Shown: in pieces, positions 16,418-24,891 of the stretch
How positions within the stretch are numbered: position 1 is the first letter of the stretch
Layout of the letters: each line of letters starts with the position of its first letter
From: an uncultured Dorea sp.
GTDB taxonomy: Bacteria; Bacillota; Clostridia; Lachnospirales; Lachnospiraceae
Assembly (NCBI GenBank): GCA_910580235.1
Contig: CAJTVU010000002.1
Span: forward strand, 186,001-250,000
DNA length: 64,000 bases
Direction: 5' to 3'
The notes under the pieces: model-generated
Seen by the model: only the letters and a program-made list of their open reading frames with translations
Told to the model about the DNA's origin: nothing
Databases searched by the model: none
Made by a program: the position numbers and the translations under genes

Positions 16418-16440
16418 GCTCCCCAGATAAGCTGGGGAGC
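16418..16440 (-). terminator. Intrinsic terminator after the orphan 467-residue gene
   Basis: A perfect 9-bp stem (GCTCCCCAG/CTGGGGAGC) with a 5-nt loop. On the minus strand it is followed by TTTTCTTT. It lies about 50 nt after the stop at 16490. Confidence 0.75.
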
Positions 16441-16472
16441 CTCCCAAGCCTTGTAAGCCCGTTGTGGGAGAG
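16440..16472 (-). repeat. 33-bp relic of an iron-containing alcohol dehydrogenase gene
   Basis: 30 of 33 bases match 15026-15058 inside the nearby dehydrogenase gene. Read on the minus strand it encodes LSHNGLTRLG against LSHNGLTGLG in the intact gene. It is a fragment only, with no recognisable flanking gene. Confidence 0.6.
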
Positions 16473-16489
16473 TAATTTAGTACTTCCCT

Positions 16490-17893
16490 CTACCCTTGTG
16501 CAGAGTATTGGTCAATCTTCAGTGCATAATCCTGTGTCCTGGTCAAATGAAAGCCAAATCCATCCCAGGAATCGACTATCTTTTGGAAGCTGGTCCGCGT
16601 ATCCATCCCCTGCACATACATGTATTTGAATGCTGGAGAATCCAAACGGCTGGAATTATCAAAAAACTGATCCCAGTAATAGTTATAACGATACCGATCC
16701 AGTGTCCCGTAATAGCTGTCTTCTGCCTTCTGCCTGCTTCTATTCTGTGCATATATAATTCCATCGAAAATTGCTTTCAGATAATCCTTCTCTCTTTCAT
16801 ATGTCTGCAGCATCCTTTCGCAGACCTTGCCAATTTCGGCTTTATCGAAAACAGGGTTCTTCTTAATATCAAAATAGGGATCATCCGCATGATCCAGCGC
16901 CCATTTATTTTCAGCGTCGATCTGTCTCTCAATATGATTTTTTACTGCTGCCGTCATCTTCTTCCCGAAGCCATCTGACACACCGCTCTGCCCGGTAAAC
17001 AGGTTGGCCTTTAATAGCAGCATGCCTGCCTGTAATCCAATCTGCTCCTCATCAGAGGATCGTGATGCGACGGAGCCCCATTTCGTCTCATATACAAAAC
17101 GATTGGCAAGAGTGATCTCCTGCAGGCTGTAACGATCAGAGCTGGCGTCTTCCTCATTTTGTGCGCCCTGTATCTGCGTATCGTATGCCTTCCGCAGCTC
17201 CTGCGCCATGTAGGCTATATCATTCTTAAGCCACTGATCCGGGCTGTCTTTTAGGTTGGCATAATCGCTGCTATTTTTCGCAAAATCACTATACTGCCGC
17301 ACCCGCTCTTCATACTCGGACATAATGGAGCGATATATCTTCTCAGCTTCCTTGCTGCCGCCATTCTCCTCCAAAAATCCGCCCACTTCGCCAGCATACA
17401 TATTGGCCATGTCGGTTGCTTTCGCAAGTACGGTATCTTCCAGCTCCCGCAAGTACCCCTCCAGCTGTTCGCCGCTAAAATGGGCAGCCAGATGTTCTGC
17501 GCCTGCGACATAGGCCGCTGCCAGCCGGTCCACATTATAGCCGATGTCATCACCCTGGAAATCCATGGCAAAACGCAGCCGGTACGGATCCCACTCTGTG
17601 ATCTGCTCCTGATTCAGCCGATCTACGAATTCCTGAGATACCTCAGATGCCTCATAAGCTCGTTTCGGCTGATCCTTTTCAAAAATGTAAACTGGATTTT
17701 CCCTGTTATATCTGTACATCAAAGCATCGTCTCTTGTAATCTCTTTGTTTCCGCCAAATATAGAATCGATCACCAGATTATCATAATCAATCGCTTTCCC
17801 GCCAGACTGGCTTGGAGACGTATTATTTTTAATGTGGATGAGCGGAAGCTTATTTCTATATTGCAAATAACTTTGATTGCTGCTGATCCTCAT
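16490..17893 (-). CDS. Hypothetical protein, 467 residues
   Basis: I do not recognise this family. ATG 17893 has GGAGAG 7 nt upstream; the in-frame TTG at 17908 is less likely. The protein begins MRISSNQSYLQYRNKLPLIHI, followed by a short Ser/Gly-rich stretch. The rest is hydrophilic and mostly helical, rich in Tyr, Asp, Glu and Gln, with no signal peptide, membrane helix or cysteine cluster. The C-terminal part has many aromatic residues (DSYYGTLDRYRYNYYWDQFF). The N-terminus loosely resembles flagellin-type export leaders, but this is only an impression. It is a single-gene unit ended by a hairpin at 16418-16440. Confidence 0.8.
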   Translation of the reverse strand: MRISSNQSYLQYRNKLPLIHIKNNTSPSQSGGKAIDYDNLVIDSIFGGNKEITRDDALMYRYNRENPVYIFEKDQPKRAYEASEVSQEFVDRLNQEQITEWDPYRLRFAMDFQGDDIGYNVDRLAAAYVAGAEHLAAHFSGEQLEGYLRELEDTVLAKATDMANMYAGEVGGFLEENGGSKEAEKIYRSIMSEYEERVRQYSDFAKNSSDYANLKDSPDQWLKNDIAYMAQELRKAYDTQIQGAQNEEDASSDRYSLQEITLANRFVYETKWGSVASRSSDEEQIGLQAGMLLLKANLFTGQSGVSDGFGKKMTAAVKNHIERQIDAENKWALDHADDPYFDIKKNPVFDKAEIGKVCERMLQTYEREKDYLKAIFDGIIYAQNRSRQKAEDSYYGTLDRYRYNYYWDQFFDNSSRLDSPAFKYMYVQGMDTRTSFQKIVDSWDGFGFHLTRTQDYALKIDQYSAQG

Positions 17894-18015
17894 AATGCCA
17901 CTCTCCAATCTCTGCTTTATATGAATATCGGCTTTATAAGAATAAACCTTTAGCCTTTCTTCCCCAATGTGATTTCAAAAATGCAGCCAAGGGCTTCGTA
18001 CGCCTTAAAATACAT

Positions 18016-20622
18016 TTACATATTCTCTCTTATCTCGTCGACCAGGCTCCTCTTCCTCTGGCTCTTATAGGCGAGCCACGGTACAAGAGCCCCTAAGAAG
18101 AGCAGTGCGGGGAACACTGCGAACATCGGCCATATGACGAAAGAATATTTAAGGAACCACAGGCCGCCCACCAATGAGCGTATTGCGGTAAGAGAGAAGA
18201 CACAGCCTGCGACAAAAGACGCTGCAATTGTAAATATCGCGTAATACAGCCCTTCCAGCATCAGCATCTTCACCAGCTGCTTCCTCGTCATTCCGATCGC
18301 CTCCATCATGGCGAATTCTTTCTGCCTTGTCACCATGCCTGTAAGAATAGAATTGATAAAGTTCAAAAGGCCGATCACGGCGATCACAAGCGTCAGCATA
18401 CCGCCCACCAGCACGATAAGCCCCATCATGCCTTCATATTCATCAAGCCAGAACTGCTTGGACTCATAGCTCATCAAAGGCTCTTCTTCCTCTGTGTACC
18501 TCTCAAGGAACTGGTTGAACGCTTCCTCCTTATCATCTTCCACATCGCAGGCGTAGCTCATAAGGAATCTGTCCGATACCCATTCCTTAAATATGTCGGC
18601 GGAAGTATAATAAGTAAAGGTGGAGGCTTTGCGGTCTGACAGCCCGTAATAGCTCTCCTTGATGACGGAGAGCACTTCTACTTCCTTCTTCGTCCCGTCA
18701 GGAAGCACAAGCGTTATCCTGTCTCCTGCGTGATGCATCACTTTATCCTCGTACACGAAGCCATTGTCGTCCGTCCTGGCGGCATAGAGGATAAAATCTC
18801 CTGTCAGAAGCTTCTCCCTGATAGATTCTATGTCTTCCTCTCCCTCCCATACATCGATCGTCCCCAGCGTGAAATCTTCCAGTCCATAGACCGTTGTATC
18901 ATAGGCCGTATCATTTATCTTAAAAAACGGCTGTTTCGTATTTCCATACATATTATAATACTCACCGTTCTCATCCCTTAAGATCGTGTCCGGAGCCTCA
19001 TAAGATCCTGCATCCAGCCCTATCTGGCATCTCGCCCCGTAGATGCGCCCGCCCTCCTTAAAGCCATCCTGGGCTTCGCAGGCTTCTATAAAAGAATCAG
19101 AAAGCCGCATGGCCTCTATCTCCTCTTCTCCCATCTCGCTTCTGTACTCATAATTAAAATATACGGCATTGGCGATCACCACATCGGAAGAGATGAACTT
19201 CTTTAGATACGTGTCCATATCAAAAGAGTGCGTCAGCGTGAATATACAATTTAGCAATACGACTGCCAGAGACAGCGACACAATGACGACCGCAGTCCGC
19301 TTCTTGCTCCTGCCGATGTTGGACAGAGCCATCCTTCCAGGCCTCCCGCCGTCGGTGGACTTCTTCTGCCTCCTCTTCCCCGTGCTCCCATCCGTATAGC
19401 GCGCCGCTTCCACGGGAGACACCCCTGCGGCGATCTTCGCAGGCTTTCGGATAGAAATAAATACTGTGATCAGGGCGAACGCCGCCGCGCCTGCAAAAAT
19501 AAGAGGATTCATGCTCACAGCCGATCGTCCGCCGCCATAAAGGGTAAGGTCAAGCACCATAGGAACAATCCATCTCCCGATGAGGAACCCTAAGATGAGC
19601 CCGGCCGGGATCCCCATAAGGCACAGTCTAAGCGCCTGCCTTTTAAGAATCTGCCTCACCTGCCTCCCTGTCGTCCCAATCGTCTTTAAAAGGCCATAAT
19701 AGCGGATATCTTTCATCACAGAGATCTGGAATACATTATAAATGATCAAATATCCTGTCAGAAGGATGAGAAGCAGCCCCCCTGCCGCTCCGACTAAAGC
19801 CATGGGGTCTGTCTCCCCGCCGTCGGAGATATACGCCCAGTTGGCATTGCTCTCTACAAAATCTTCGTCGTCCTCTGATATCGAATAACCGCTCTCTTCG
19901 ATTACTCTGTCTAATTTATCCTGGATCCCGAAAGAATTGGAGAACATCACGTCCATCCTGATTATGCCGGTACTGGAGCCATCCTCCTCATACGTGTTGG
20001 CAAGCTCGCCTGCGTGGGCCGTCTTATAAGCCTCTGATACGATACCGAACCCTACGTTCATCCCTCTTGCGGCTCTTGCCACGCCCGACACTGTGAAGGT
20101 GCGCTCGACCACCTCCTCGTCCCGGTTTTTGATCCGGAGCGCCAGCGTCACTTTCTGCCCTGCCTTCGGCTCTTTCCCAAGAAGGGAGAGAGACGTCTCA
20201 TCAAGAACGATCTCATCCGCCGCCTGCGGCGCCCGCCCGTCTATAATCTCCAGGAAACAATGGGGATAATGATACTCGGGGTAGTACCACATTTCCACAT
20301 GGCGTTTTAAGAATCCCGGGTTCTCCACCTTATCCGCCACCAACATGCAAGGCGCGCTTTCTTTGATAAGCGGATGATCTTTGAACGCCTCGTACTGCTC
20401 TTCTGTAATGTTCTTAATGACGCCATGGCTGTCCCCGCCCGCCTGCATCATAGTCTGCCGCTGGAAATTCTCCATCGTGCCGATGCCAATAGTGAACAGC
20501 GACGTAAAAAGCATGGCAGTCAGCGCGATGGCCAGCGCTGCGATCATGTTCCTCGCTCTGTTGGCGTGGAAGCTCTTATCTGAGAGGTTGCGGATGACTT
20601 TGCGATTCTTTACTTTACGCAT
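18016..20622 (-). CDS. FtsX/MacB-type ABC transporter permease
   Basis: An 868-residue membrane protein from ATG 20622, which overlaps the ATPase stop by 8 nt (ATGCGTAA). It has eight likely membrane helices in two FtsX modules: a first helix near residues 22-45, a large extracytoplasmic domain, helices near 290-420, a second helix and domain from about 450, and three helices at the C-terminus. This layout fits peptide-antibiotic resistance or lipoprotein-type machines that transmit force rather than form a channel. The upstream in-frame codons belong to the ATPase gene and are not counted. Confidence 0.9.
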   Translation of the reverse strand: MRKVKNRKVIRNLSDKSFHANRARNMIAALAIALTAMLFTSLFTIGIGTMENFQRQTMMQAGGDSHGVIKNITEEQYEAFKDHPLIKESAPCMLVADKVENPGFLKRHVEMWYYPEYHYPHCFLEIIDGRAPQAADEIVLDETSLSLLGKEPKAGQKVTLALRIKNRDEEVVERTFTVSGVARAARGMNVGFGIVSEAYKTAHAGELANTYEEDGSSTGIIRMDVMFSNSFGIQDKLDRVIEESGYSISEDDEDFVESNANWAYISDGGETDPMALVGAAGGLLLILLTGYLIIYNVFQISVMKDIRYYGLLKTIGTTGRQVRQILKRQALRLCLMGIPAGLILGFLIGRWIVPMVLDLTLYGGGRSAVSMNPLIFAGAAAFALITVFISIRKPAKIAAGVSPVEAARYTDGSTGKRRQKKSTDGGRPGRMALSNIGRSKKRTAVVIVSLSLAVVLLNCIFTLTHSFDMDTYLKKFISSDVVIANAVYFNYEYRSEMGEEEIEAMRLSDSFIEACEAQDGFKEGGRIYGARCQIGLDAGSYEAPDTILRDENGEYYNMYGNTKQPFFKINDTAYDTTVYGLEDFTLGTIDVWEGEEDIESIREKLLTGDFILYAARTDDNGFVYEDKVMHHAGDRITLVLPDGTKKEVEVLSVIKESYYGLSDRKASTFTYYTSADIFKEWVSDRFLMSYACDVEDDKEEAFNQFLERYTEEEEPLMSYESKQFWLDEYEGMMGLIVLVGGMLTLVIAVIGLLNFINSILTGMVTRQKEFAMMEAIGMTRKQLVKMLMLEGLYYAIFTIAASFVAGCVFSLTAIRSLVGGLWFLKYSFVIWPMFAVFPALLFLGALVPWLAYKSQRKRSLVDEIRENM

Positions 20623-21304
20623 GAGCCTCACCGCCTTTACTTCCCATAATCCTGCCGTCCTCGATACGCACGATCCGGTCGGCCAGCTGGGCGACCTCCT
20701 CATTGTGCGTAATCATCACCACTGTCTGTCCGAATTTATTGCTTGTCACTTTCAGAAGGCTCAGCACATCCTGGCTCGTGACAGAATCCAGATTCCCTGT
20801 AGGCTCGTCGGCCAGAAGGATCGCGGGCTTAGCTGCAAGCGCCCTCGCTATCGCCACCCTCTGCTGCTGGCCGCCGGAGAGCTGGCTTGGCAGGCTGTAT
20901 TTCTTCTCCTCCAGCCCCAATACTTCAATAATATCTTCCACATACTGCACATCCGGCCTGTTGCCATCCAGCTCCACCGGAAGTACGATATTCTCATATA
21001 CGTTCAGCACCGGGACCAGATTGTAGCTCTGGAACACGAACCCGATCTTCCTTCTCCTGAAGATAGTCAGCTGCTCGTCCTTCAACATGGAAATGTCCCT
21101 GCCTCCCACGACGACCGTACCTTCCGTCGGCCTGTCAAGGCCTCCCAGCATATGGAGAAGAGTAGATTTCCCACTCCCGCTCGTACCCACGATCGAGACG
21201 AACTCCCCTTGCTCCACCGAAAGATCGATCCCATCCAGCGCCTTCACAAGCGTGTCGCCCTCCCCATAATATTTTTTCAGATTATCGGTTCTTAAAATAC
21301 TCAT
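20615..21304 (-). CDS. ABC transporter ATP-binding protein (LolD/MacB-ATPase type)
   Basis: 229 residues from ATG 21304, preceded by the strong SD AAAGGAGGA. It has Walker A GTSGSGKST, signature LSGGQQQR, Walker B LLADEPTGNLD and a switch histidine in ITHNEEVA, all intact. It partners the FtsX-type permease downstream. The upstream in-frame sequence is a dispersed palindromic repeat rather than coding. The pair lies directly after an OmpR-type two-component system on the same strand, a common arrangement for antimicrobial peptide sensing and resistance. Confidence 0.93.
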   Translation of the reverse strand: MSILRTDNLKKYYGEGDTLVKALDGIDLSVEQGEFVSIVGTSGSGKSTLLHMLGGLDRPTEGTVVVGGRDISMLKDEQLTIFRRRKIGFVFQSYNLVPVLNVYENIVLPVELDGNRPDVQYVEDIIEVLGLEEKKYSLPSQLSGGQQQRVAIARALAAKPAILLADEPTGNLDSVTSQDVLSLLKVTSNKFGQTVVMITHNEEVAQLADRIVRIEDGRIMGSKGGEAHA

Positions 21305-21321
21305 GCTCTTGTCCTCCTTTA

Positions 21322-21384
21322 TCAATCTGGGACGGGGTAAAATGAATTTTACCCCGTCCCAGATTGATTTTACCCTGTCCCCAT
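21322..21384. repeat. Dispersed GGGACGGGGTAAAAT palindrome, copy 1 (with extra half-site)
   Basis: Two perfect 22-bp arms (21322-21343 and 21346-21367) around a 2-base centre, followed by a degenerate additional half (TTTTACCCTGTCCCCA, 21368-21383). It lies in the gap between the histidine kinase stop (21417) and the ATPase ribosome site. The same palindrome occurs at 33204-33243 and 58166-58207. Confidence 0.9.
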
Positions 21385-21416
21385 TTCTACATTCTTTCTG
21401 AAATCTAACAGTTTTG

Positions 21417-22262
21417 TCATTTTTTCGGAAGATAGAGGCCGAATGTGCTCCCTTTCCCCTCTTTTGCCAGTACTTTGATATAGCCCCGCTCTCTTTTAAC
21501 GATCTCTCTTGCAAGATAGAGGCCGATGCCGATCCCTTCCTCCTGCTGTACCCGCGCGCTCCGGTAGAACCTTCCGAAAATCTGCGCCTTCTCTGCTTCT
21601 GCTATGCCCATCCCTTCGTCCTTTACTTCGATACATACATAGAATTCGAACTCCCGCACCGTCATAGAAATCTTACTTGCCCTCGGGGAATACTTCACCG
21701 CATTATCGAGTATATTGCCCAAAGCTTCCAGCGTCCACTTCAGGTCATAGCAGCATAATATCCCCTCCGGCTCCTCCCACAAGAGCTCTATGCCCTTCTT
21801 CTCTGCCGCCGCCTGGATCCCTTCCGCCGCCCGGGCGACAAGCGTCTTCACTCCCTGGCTCACAGGTATGACTTCCAGCACATCGGACTCCAGCCTGGAC
21901 ATCTTCACAAGAGCCTGGATCAGAAAAGAGAGCTTCTCTGTCTGTGCATGGATCTGCTCTGCCAGATGGTATGTTTCGTCGTCTCTCGTACATTCCATAA
22001 GCAGATCGCTATACAATAATATGTTTGCAAGAGGCGTCTTCGTCTGATGGGAAATATCTGACACAAGGGCTTTCATATTCTTCTTTTCCCGTCCGGTCTG
22101 CTCCATGGACATCCTTGCGGCAGAAAAATACTGCTTCCACCGGCTCTCCAGCCTGGACAGCTCCGTCTCATCATACCGGCTCTCCTCAAACGTCCCCTCC
22201 ATCGCTTCGTTCAACATGTCATCCAGACGCCTAAGCGTCCTCTTCGCCCCAATCTGTATCAT
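21417..22262 (-). CDS. Sensor histidine kinase without membrane helices
   Basis: 281 residues: dimerisation/phosphoacceptor helix with SDISHQTKTPLANILLYSDLL (His in the H-box), N-box NILDNAVKYS, and G-boxes DEGMGI and GIGIGLYL. Related kinases usually start with one or two membrane helices; here the frame begins directly in the linker (MIQIGAKRTLRRLDDML), and the 4-nt overlap with the response regulator makes this start credible. It may therefore be a soluble kinase or one that depends on the neighbouring ABC permease for input. Confidence 0.88.
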   Translation of the reverse strand: MIQIGAKRTLRRLDDMLNEAMEGTFEESRYDETELSRLESRWKQYFSAARMSMEQTGREKKNMKALVSDISHQTKTPLANILLYSDLLMECTRDDETYHLAEQIHAQTEKLSFLIQALVKMSRLESDVLEVIPVSQGVKTLVARAAEGIQAAAEKKGIELLWEEPEGILCCYDLKWTLEALGNILDNAVKYSPRASKISMTVREFEFYVCIEVKDEGMGIAEAEKAQIFGRFYRSARVQQEEGIGIGLYLAREIVKRERGYIKVLAKEGKGSTFGLYLPKK

Positions 22263-22939
22263 TTCCTTTTATCCCCCCACATATACCCAAGCCCGTAGAT
22301 CGTCTGGATCGGGCACTTCCCTTCCTTTCCTCCAAGCTTCTGCCGGAGCCGGTTCACCGTCACCGACAGAGCGTTCTCCTCTACATAGCGCGCGTCCTCC
22401 CACAAGATCTCTATGAGCCGTTCTCTTGTAAGCGTCTGCCCTTTATGGGACACGAGCGTCCTAAGCAGCCTCTGCTCATTCTTGCTAAGATCGGCTTCCG
22501 CATCTTCTACAAAGAATTTCATCCTGTCAAACTCAAACCGATATCTGGCGTCCTCATATACAAAGCTTCCGTCCTTCTGGCCGGTACGCTTTCTGGCCCG
22601 CGATGCCCGAGCCCGGAGCACCATAAGGCTGAACGGTTTCGTAATATAATCATCCGCCCCAAGCTCCAGGCCCCGCACCTCGTCGATCTCCATGTCGTTG
22701 GCCGTGATCATCAGCACCGGGATCTTGGACGTCTCCCGCACTTCCTCAAGGAAATCATACCCGCTCCCATCAGGCAGGCTCACATCCAGCATCACCATGT
22801 CCACCGGCGCTCTCTTCCAGATGTCCCGCGCCTCTTTTAAGCTGTAAGCTGGAAAGAATCTCACGCCCTCCTCTTTCAGAGCCAGGGCGACGCCCTGATT
22901 CAGCCCTCTGTCGTCCTCCACGATTAAGATATGGTACAT
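22259..22939 (-). CDS. OmpR/PhoB-family response regulator
   Basis: 226 residues from ATG 22939 (AGGGG site upstream; the in-frame GTG 22966 is less likely). The receiver domain has the acidic pocket EDD, the phosphoacceptor aspartate in MVMLDVSLPDGSG, and the switch lysine in YITKPF. A winged-helix DNA-binding domain (TLTRERLIEILWED, then VDNRLRQKL-like ALSVTVNRLRQKLGG) follows. Its start comes 23 nt after the NarL-type regulator stop, and it overlaps its kinase by 4 nt. Confidence 0.93.
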   Translation of the reverse strand: MYHILIVEDDRGLNQGVALALKEEGVRFFPAYSLKEARDIWKRAPVDMVMLDVSLPDGSGYDFLEEVRETSKIPVLMITANDMEIDEVRGLELGADDYITKPFSLMVLRARASRARKRTGQKDGSFVYEDARYRFEFDRMKFFVEDAEADLSKNEQRLLRTLVSHKGQTLTRERLIEILWEDARYVEENALSVTVNRLRQKLGGKEGKCPIQTIYGLGYMWGDKRK

Positions 22940-22962
22940 AGCAAAGCCCCTCTTTCCCCTGT

Positions 22963-23583
22963 TCACATCACGTTCAGATAATAAACTGCCAGCTGGGTCC
23001 GATCCCGCAGGCTTAGCTTATCCAGAATGCCGCTTATATAGTTCCGCACCGTCCCCTCGCTTAAGAACAGCTCTTCCGCGATCTCCTTATTACTGAGCCC
23101 TTCTGCCACAAGAGAGATGATCTGCAGCTCCTTCTCCCCGATGTCACAGCTCCTCCAGTCAAATCTCTTCTTCTCTTTTAAAAGCTCCGGCAGCTTCGCG
23201 GTAACCTCCGTCCCAAAGACGCTCTGGCCGGAATGGACCGCCTTAAGCGCGGGGAGGATGCTGTTGTAATCTTGTTTTAACAGATACCCCTTCACACCGT
23301 ATTTCAGCGCTTTCACAATATATTCATCGTCGGCGAATGTAGTGAGCAGCAGTATCTTCGCCTGTGGATGCTCCGCCAGGATCTTTTCTGCCGCCTCAAG
23401 CCCGCCCATCTCTCTCATGCGGATATCCATCAGAAGCACGTCCGGCTTCTTGCTCTCATATAACTGTACTGCCTCCTTCCCGTCGGCGCCCACGCCTGCC
23501 ACCGTTACGCCCGCGTCCGCCTCCAGTATAGTCTTAAGCGCGCCCGATACGAACGTATCGTCGTCTACGATCACTACTCTCAT
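22963..23583 (-). CDS. NarL/LuxR-family response regulator
   Basis: 206 residues: a receiver domain with the phosphoacceptor aspartate in DVLLMDIRMREMGG, then a LuxR-type helix-turn-helix (LVAEGLSNKEIAEELFLSEGTVRNYIS). The start follows the kinase stop without a gap. It likely binds the TGTCACA/TGTGACA repeats in the divergent promoter region at 24774-24801 and controls the ABC exporter read in the other direction (inference from position). Confidence 0.93.
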   Translation of the reverse strand: MRVVIVDDDTFVSGALKTILEADAGVTVAGVGADGKEAVQLYESKKPDVLLMDIRMREMGGLEAAEKILAEHPQAKILLLTTFADDEYIVKALKYGVKGYLLKQDYNSILPALKAVHSGQSVFGTEVTAKLPELLKEKKRFDWRSCDIGEKELQIISLVAEGLSNKEIAEELFLSEGTVRNYISGILDKLSLRDRTQLAVYYLNVM

Positions 23584-24708
23584 CTAGCCTTCCCCTTTCT
23601 TTGGCACTGTAATATAAATGCGGAAGCCCTGCTCCTTTGTAATCTGGAACGTGCCGCCCAGAGCAGAGGCCCTGCTTTTCATATTGGGGATCCCGATGCC
23701 TTTGCCTTCCATCTCTCTGTAAAGCTCCTGTGCATCTTCTGCCCTCATCCCTCCACTGTTCCTTCCCTTCTCTTTGACGCTCCCGTTATCCTCAATAATC
23801 AGCTGGTACAGCCCTGGGTGCTCCCTCGCCAGTATCTCCGCCCTTGTGGCGTCGCTGTGCTTTGCGGTATTGCTAAGCGCCTCTTTCACAATAGCGATAA
23901 AGCTGTACTTGACTTCCCGCGGGACCACATACCCCATATCATAAGTGAGCTTCACCGGGCAGAAGGCATATCCATCCGCCAGGCTTTCCAGCGCCTCTTT
24001 CAGATTTACCGAATCGTCGTGGAGGTCATGGACGCTTTCCCGCACGCTGTCCATGGCGGCATGCAGCGTCTCCTCCAGCTGCCCAAGCGGCCCCTTCTCA
24101 TCCTCATTCTTATCTACCGCTTTCATGGCGCCTACCATCAGGATCGCCCGGGACAGCATATGGCCGACATTATCGTGTATCTCTCTTGCAATACGGTTCC
24201 TCTCTCTGAGCGTCGCCGTATATACTTCATAGTCCTGATTTTTAAGAAGGCTCTGGTTCTTTTCTTTTAACAAGATATTAAGCTCCGCGCTGTCGTCCCT
24301 TGTCTTTCTAAACTCCTCCGACAGCCTGTCATACCACTTTGACTCGCACAGGAGCGCGCAGGCAAATACACAGCCTGCCAGCAGCATCACGAACACCCCC
24401 GGCTCTCTCCCAAGCCAGAAAAAGGCGCACAAAGCTCCAAGGAGGGCTCCTGCCGCATACCTTTCCTCATCCAACATACTGTACAGCGCTGCCGGCGTGA
24501 AGATTAAAAGCATCGGAAAGAAGACGCATGCCGCAAGAAAAAGCATTGGCAAAGCCCCCTTCCACCGCATCAGAAAGCTTGCGTCCCCCGCACATATATA
24601 GATGACCGTTGTAAGGAATGACACCACAAATGCTGTGTCTGCCGGGATCAGCAGCACAGTGATAAAACTGTATGAAATCAGGATCCCCTGTATGATGATC
24701 GTCCGCAT
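23584..24708 (-). CDS. Sensor histidine kinase, HisKA_3/DesK type
   Basis: 374 residues. Residues 1-135 contain four to five membrane helices with very short loops, so stimuli are probably sensed in the membrane. A coiled-coil linker follows, then the HisKA_3 phosphoacceptor ERNRIAREIHDNVGHMLSR, then an ATPase domain with EALSNTAKHS and the late glycine box GKGIGIPNMKSRA. This is the partner of the NarL-type regulator. It is divergent from the ABC exporter genes starting at 24892. Confidence 0.92.
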   Translation of the reverse strand: MRTIIIQGILISYSFITVLLIPADTAFVVSFLTTVIYICAGDASFLMRWKGALPMLFLAACVFFPMLLIFTPAALYSMLDEERYAAGALLGALCAFFWLGREPGVFVMLLAGCVFACALLCESKWYDRLSEEFRKTRDDSAELNILLKEKNQSLLKNQDYEVYTATLRERNRIAREIHDNVGHMLSRAILMVGAMKAVDKNEDEKGPLGQLEETLHAAMDSVRESVHDLHDDSVNLKEALESLADGYAFCPVKLTYDMGYVVPREVKYSFIAIVKEALSNTAKHSDATRAEILAREHPGLYQLIIEDNGSVKEKGRNSGGMRAEDAQELYREMEGKGIGIPNMKSRASALGGTFQITKEQGFRIYITVPKKGEG

Positions 24709-24773
24709 GATCCTTCCCCTTTTTCATATCCGCCCGTCCATGCCCTGCGGGATTCTCCGATGGACATGACATT

Positions 24774-24801
24774 TGTCACATCTTCTTTGTGACATGTGAC
24801 A
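24774..24801. promoter_or_regulatory. Repeated TGTCACA/TGTGACA operator
   Basis: TGTCACA (24774-24780), 7 nt, TGTGACA (24788-24794) and directly adjoining TGTGACA (24795-24801). The site lies between the divergent kinase and ABC genes, upstream of a -10-like TATTAT (24823-24828) that has no recognisable -35, which fits an activator-dependent promoter. Confidence 0.65.
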
Positions 24802-24891
24802 CTACCATTATATACGCAAGGCTATTATACTACAAGTAACAAACGCCACATTTGTCAGGCGGCGATTACAACAGGAAGGGAAGGAACGCTT

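Noticed and set aside
20622..20703. N-terminal extension of the FtsX-type permease
   Set aside because: These codons overlap the end of the ATPase gene in another frame. ATG 20622 gives the standard N-terminus and an 8-nt coupling overlap.
20381..21295. A 304-codon open frame on the plus strand opposite the ABC ATPase and the start of the permease
   Set aside because: It runs antisense to two well-supported genes with complete motifs, has no ribosome site, and its product has no domain.
21304..21514. 70-residue N-terminal extension of the ABC ATPase
   Set aside because: It is translated from the dispersed palindrome and the end of the kinase gene. A strong ribosome site precedes ATG 21304.
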